Source of the DNA: Streptosporangium lutulentum
GTDB taxonomy: Bacteria > Actinomycetota > Actinomycetes > Streptosporangiales > Streptosporangiaceae
Direction: 5' to 3'
Length of the DNA: 64,000 nt
Assembly (NCBI RefSeq): GCF_030811455.1
Contig: NZ_JAUSQU010000001.1
Coordinates: 4,898,001-4,962,000 of the forward strand
Below the pieces are notes generated by a model, which did not search any database, was not told the origin of the DNA, and worked only from the letters and a program-made list of their open reading frames with translations. Position 1 is the stretch's first letter. The number at the start of each line of letters is the position of its first letter. Positions 63,077 through 64,000 of this stretch are shown here, in pieces. Made by a program: the position numbers and the translations under genes.

Positions 63077-64000
63077 TCAGGAGAGCGCCTGCTCGAAGTC
63101 CGCCCACAGGTCCTCGACGTGCTCGATGCCCACCGCCACCCGGATCGTGCCCTCCCCGATGCCGTTCCGGACGAGTTCCTCGCCCGTCAGCATGCGGTGG
63201 GAGGTGCTCGCCGGGTGCAGGATGAGCGTCTCGACGCCTCCGAGGGACGGGGCCAGCAGCGCCAGCCGTACCGAACTCATGAACCTCTCCCCCGCCGCGC
63301 GCCCGCCGGCCAGGTCGAAGGAGAAGACCCCGCCGAAATCGGGCAGCAGCTTCGCCGCCAGCTCGTAGGAGGGGTGCGAGGGCAGGCCGGGCCAGTGCAC
63401 GGCGGAGACCGAGGGATGGTCGTTGAGACGGACGGCCAGCTCGCGGGTGTTGAAGCAGTGACGCTCCATCCGCAGCGGCAGGGTCTGGATGCCGCGCAGG
63501 GTGAGCCACGCGGCGAACGGGTCGGCGGTGGCGCCCAGCCCCACCGCGAAGGACCACACCTTGCGGTAGAGCTCGTCCGAGGCGAAGACCGCGATCCCGC
63601 CGAGCACGTCGGTGTGCCCGCTCAGATATTTGGTCGTGGAGTGGACCACGACGTCGGCTCCGTGCTCCAGCGGCCTGCACAGGATCGGCGAGGCGAAGGT
63701 GTTGTCCACCACCGAGATCAGACCGGCCTCGCGGGCCGCCGCGCACATGCCGGGCAGGTCGGCGACCTGGGTCACCGGGTTGGCGATGGTCTCCAGGTAG
63801 ACCAGCTTGGTCTCGGGCCGCACGGCCGCGCGCAGGGCCTGCGGGTCGGCCTCGGAAACATAGGAGACGGTGATCTGGAACCGCTCGATCAGATCGTTGA
63901 TCGTTCCGGCGGTGCCGCCGTAAAGAGGCTTCTGCGCGATCAGGTGATCACCGGGCTTGAGCAGGCCCAGCAGCACGGAGTTGATGGCCCCCATGCCCGA
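63077..64000 (-). CDS. Trans-sulfuration PLP enzyme (cystathionine gamma-synthase/lyase type), 5' end beyond window
   Basis: C-terminal 308 residues of a Cys/Met metabolism enzyme. The cofactor lysine is in HSTTKYLSGHTD, the PLP-stacking segment KPLYGGTAGTIND comes early, and VVDNTFASPILCRPLEHGAD holds the cofactor aspartate. The C-terminus keeps LAPSLGGVETLILHPAS and IRVAVGIEHVEDLW. The family includes cystathionine gamma-synthase, gamma-lyase and methionine gamma-lyase; the exact reaction cannot be fixed without the N-terminus. The frame is open at base 64000. Confidence 0.92.
   Translation of the reverse strand, partial: SGMGAINSVLLGLLKPGDHLIAQKPLYGGTAGTINDLIERFQITVSYVSEADPQALRAAVRPETKLVYLETIANPVTQVADLPGMCAAAREAGLISVVDNTFASPILCRPLEHGADVVVHSTTKYLSGHTDVLGGIAVFASDELYRKVWSFAVGLGATADPFAAWLTLRGIQTLPLRMERHCFNTRELAVRLNDHPSVSAVHWPGLPSHPSYELAAKLLPDFGGVFSFDLAGGRAAGERFMSSVRLALLAPSLGGVETLILHPASTSHRMLTGEELVRNGIGEGTIRVAVGIEHVEDLWADFEQALS

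Overview
This is a 64 kb piece of a high-GC actinobacterial chromosome. GTG starts are frequent, third codon positions are strongly G/C, and SD-led genes are tightly packed. The core gene order (dihydrolipoyl dehydrogenase, 2-oxoacid dehydrogenase E2, lipB, lipA, DUF4191, RDD protein, glnA, glnE, glnA2) is the conserved actinomycete arrangement. The PspA/PspAA/HtpX/PspAB set, a DUF397 protein and a terpene synthase locus suggest a filamentous actinomycete. My best guess is Streptosporangiales, but that is inference. I saw no rRNA, tRNA, CRISPR array, insertion sequence or prophage.

Layout. 1-4.7 kb: a Ser/Thr kinase cut by the window edge, an envelope-stress set (pspA, pspAA, htpX, pspAB) and a DUF3043 membrane protein. 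4.9-7.6 kb: a membrane-anchored SUKH protein, an aldo/keto reductase and a small conserved protein. 7.7-10.2 kb: cobalamin nucleotide-loop genes cobU (fused to a degraded N-terminal domain) and cobS, separated by a pyrimidine-rich minisatellite. 10.3-12.9 kb: a GntR regulator with a DUF1648 protein and a CPBP protease. 13-22.9 kb: pepA, lpdA, sucB, a TIGR01777 oxidoreductase, an S51 peptidase, lipB, lipA, DUF4191 and a methyltransferase. LipB and LipA make the lipoyl group carried by SucB and re-oxidised by LpdA. 23.1-30.5 kb: a complete peptide ABC transporter operon ending in a gamma-glutamyltransferase-family enzyme. 30.7-47.5 kb: nitrogen genes glnA (with a predicted GlnR box), glnE and glnA2, interspersed with a small lipoprotein, an NlpC/P60 hydrolase, an LLM oxidoreductase, a class I amidotransferase, a hydrolase, a hotdog protein and a histidine kinase without a partner.

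47.7-50.3 kb is the most unusual part. A terpene-synthase homologue that has lost both metal-binding motifs is followed by a four-EF-hand protein, which overlaps by 4 nt a terpene synthase with intact DDxxD and NSE motifs. This suggests a two-subunit or calcium-regulated cyclase that I cannot match to a described system. 50.4-64 kb: an ArsR-type regulator divergent from an MFS transporter, a secreted beta-propeller protein, nadE, a DUF397 protein, an MFS/TetR efflux operon with two clear operators, another MFS transporter, panB, a PLP dehydratase-like enzyme, a DUF2278 protein, a 32-bp tandem repeat and the 3' part of a trans-sulfuration enzyme gene cut by the window edge.
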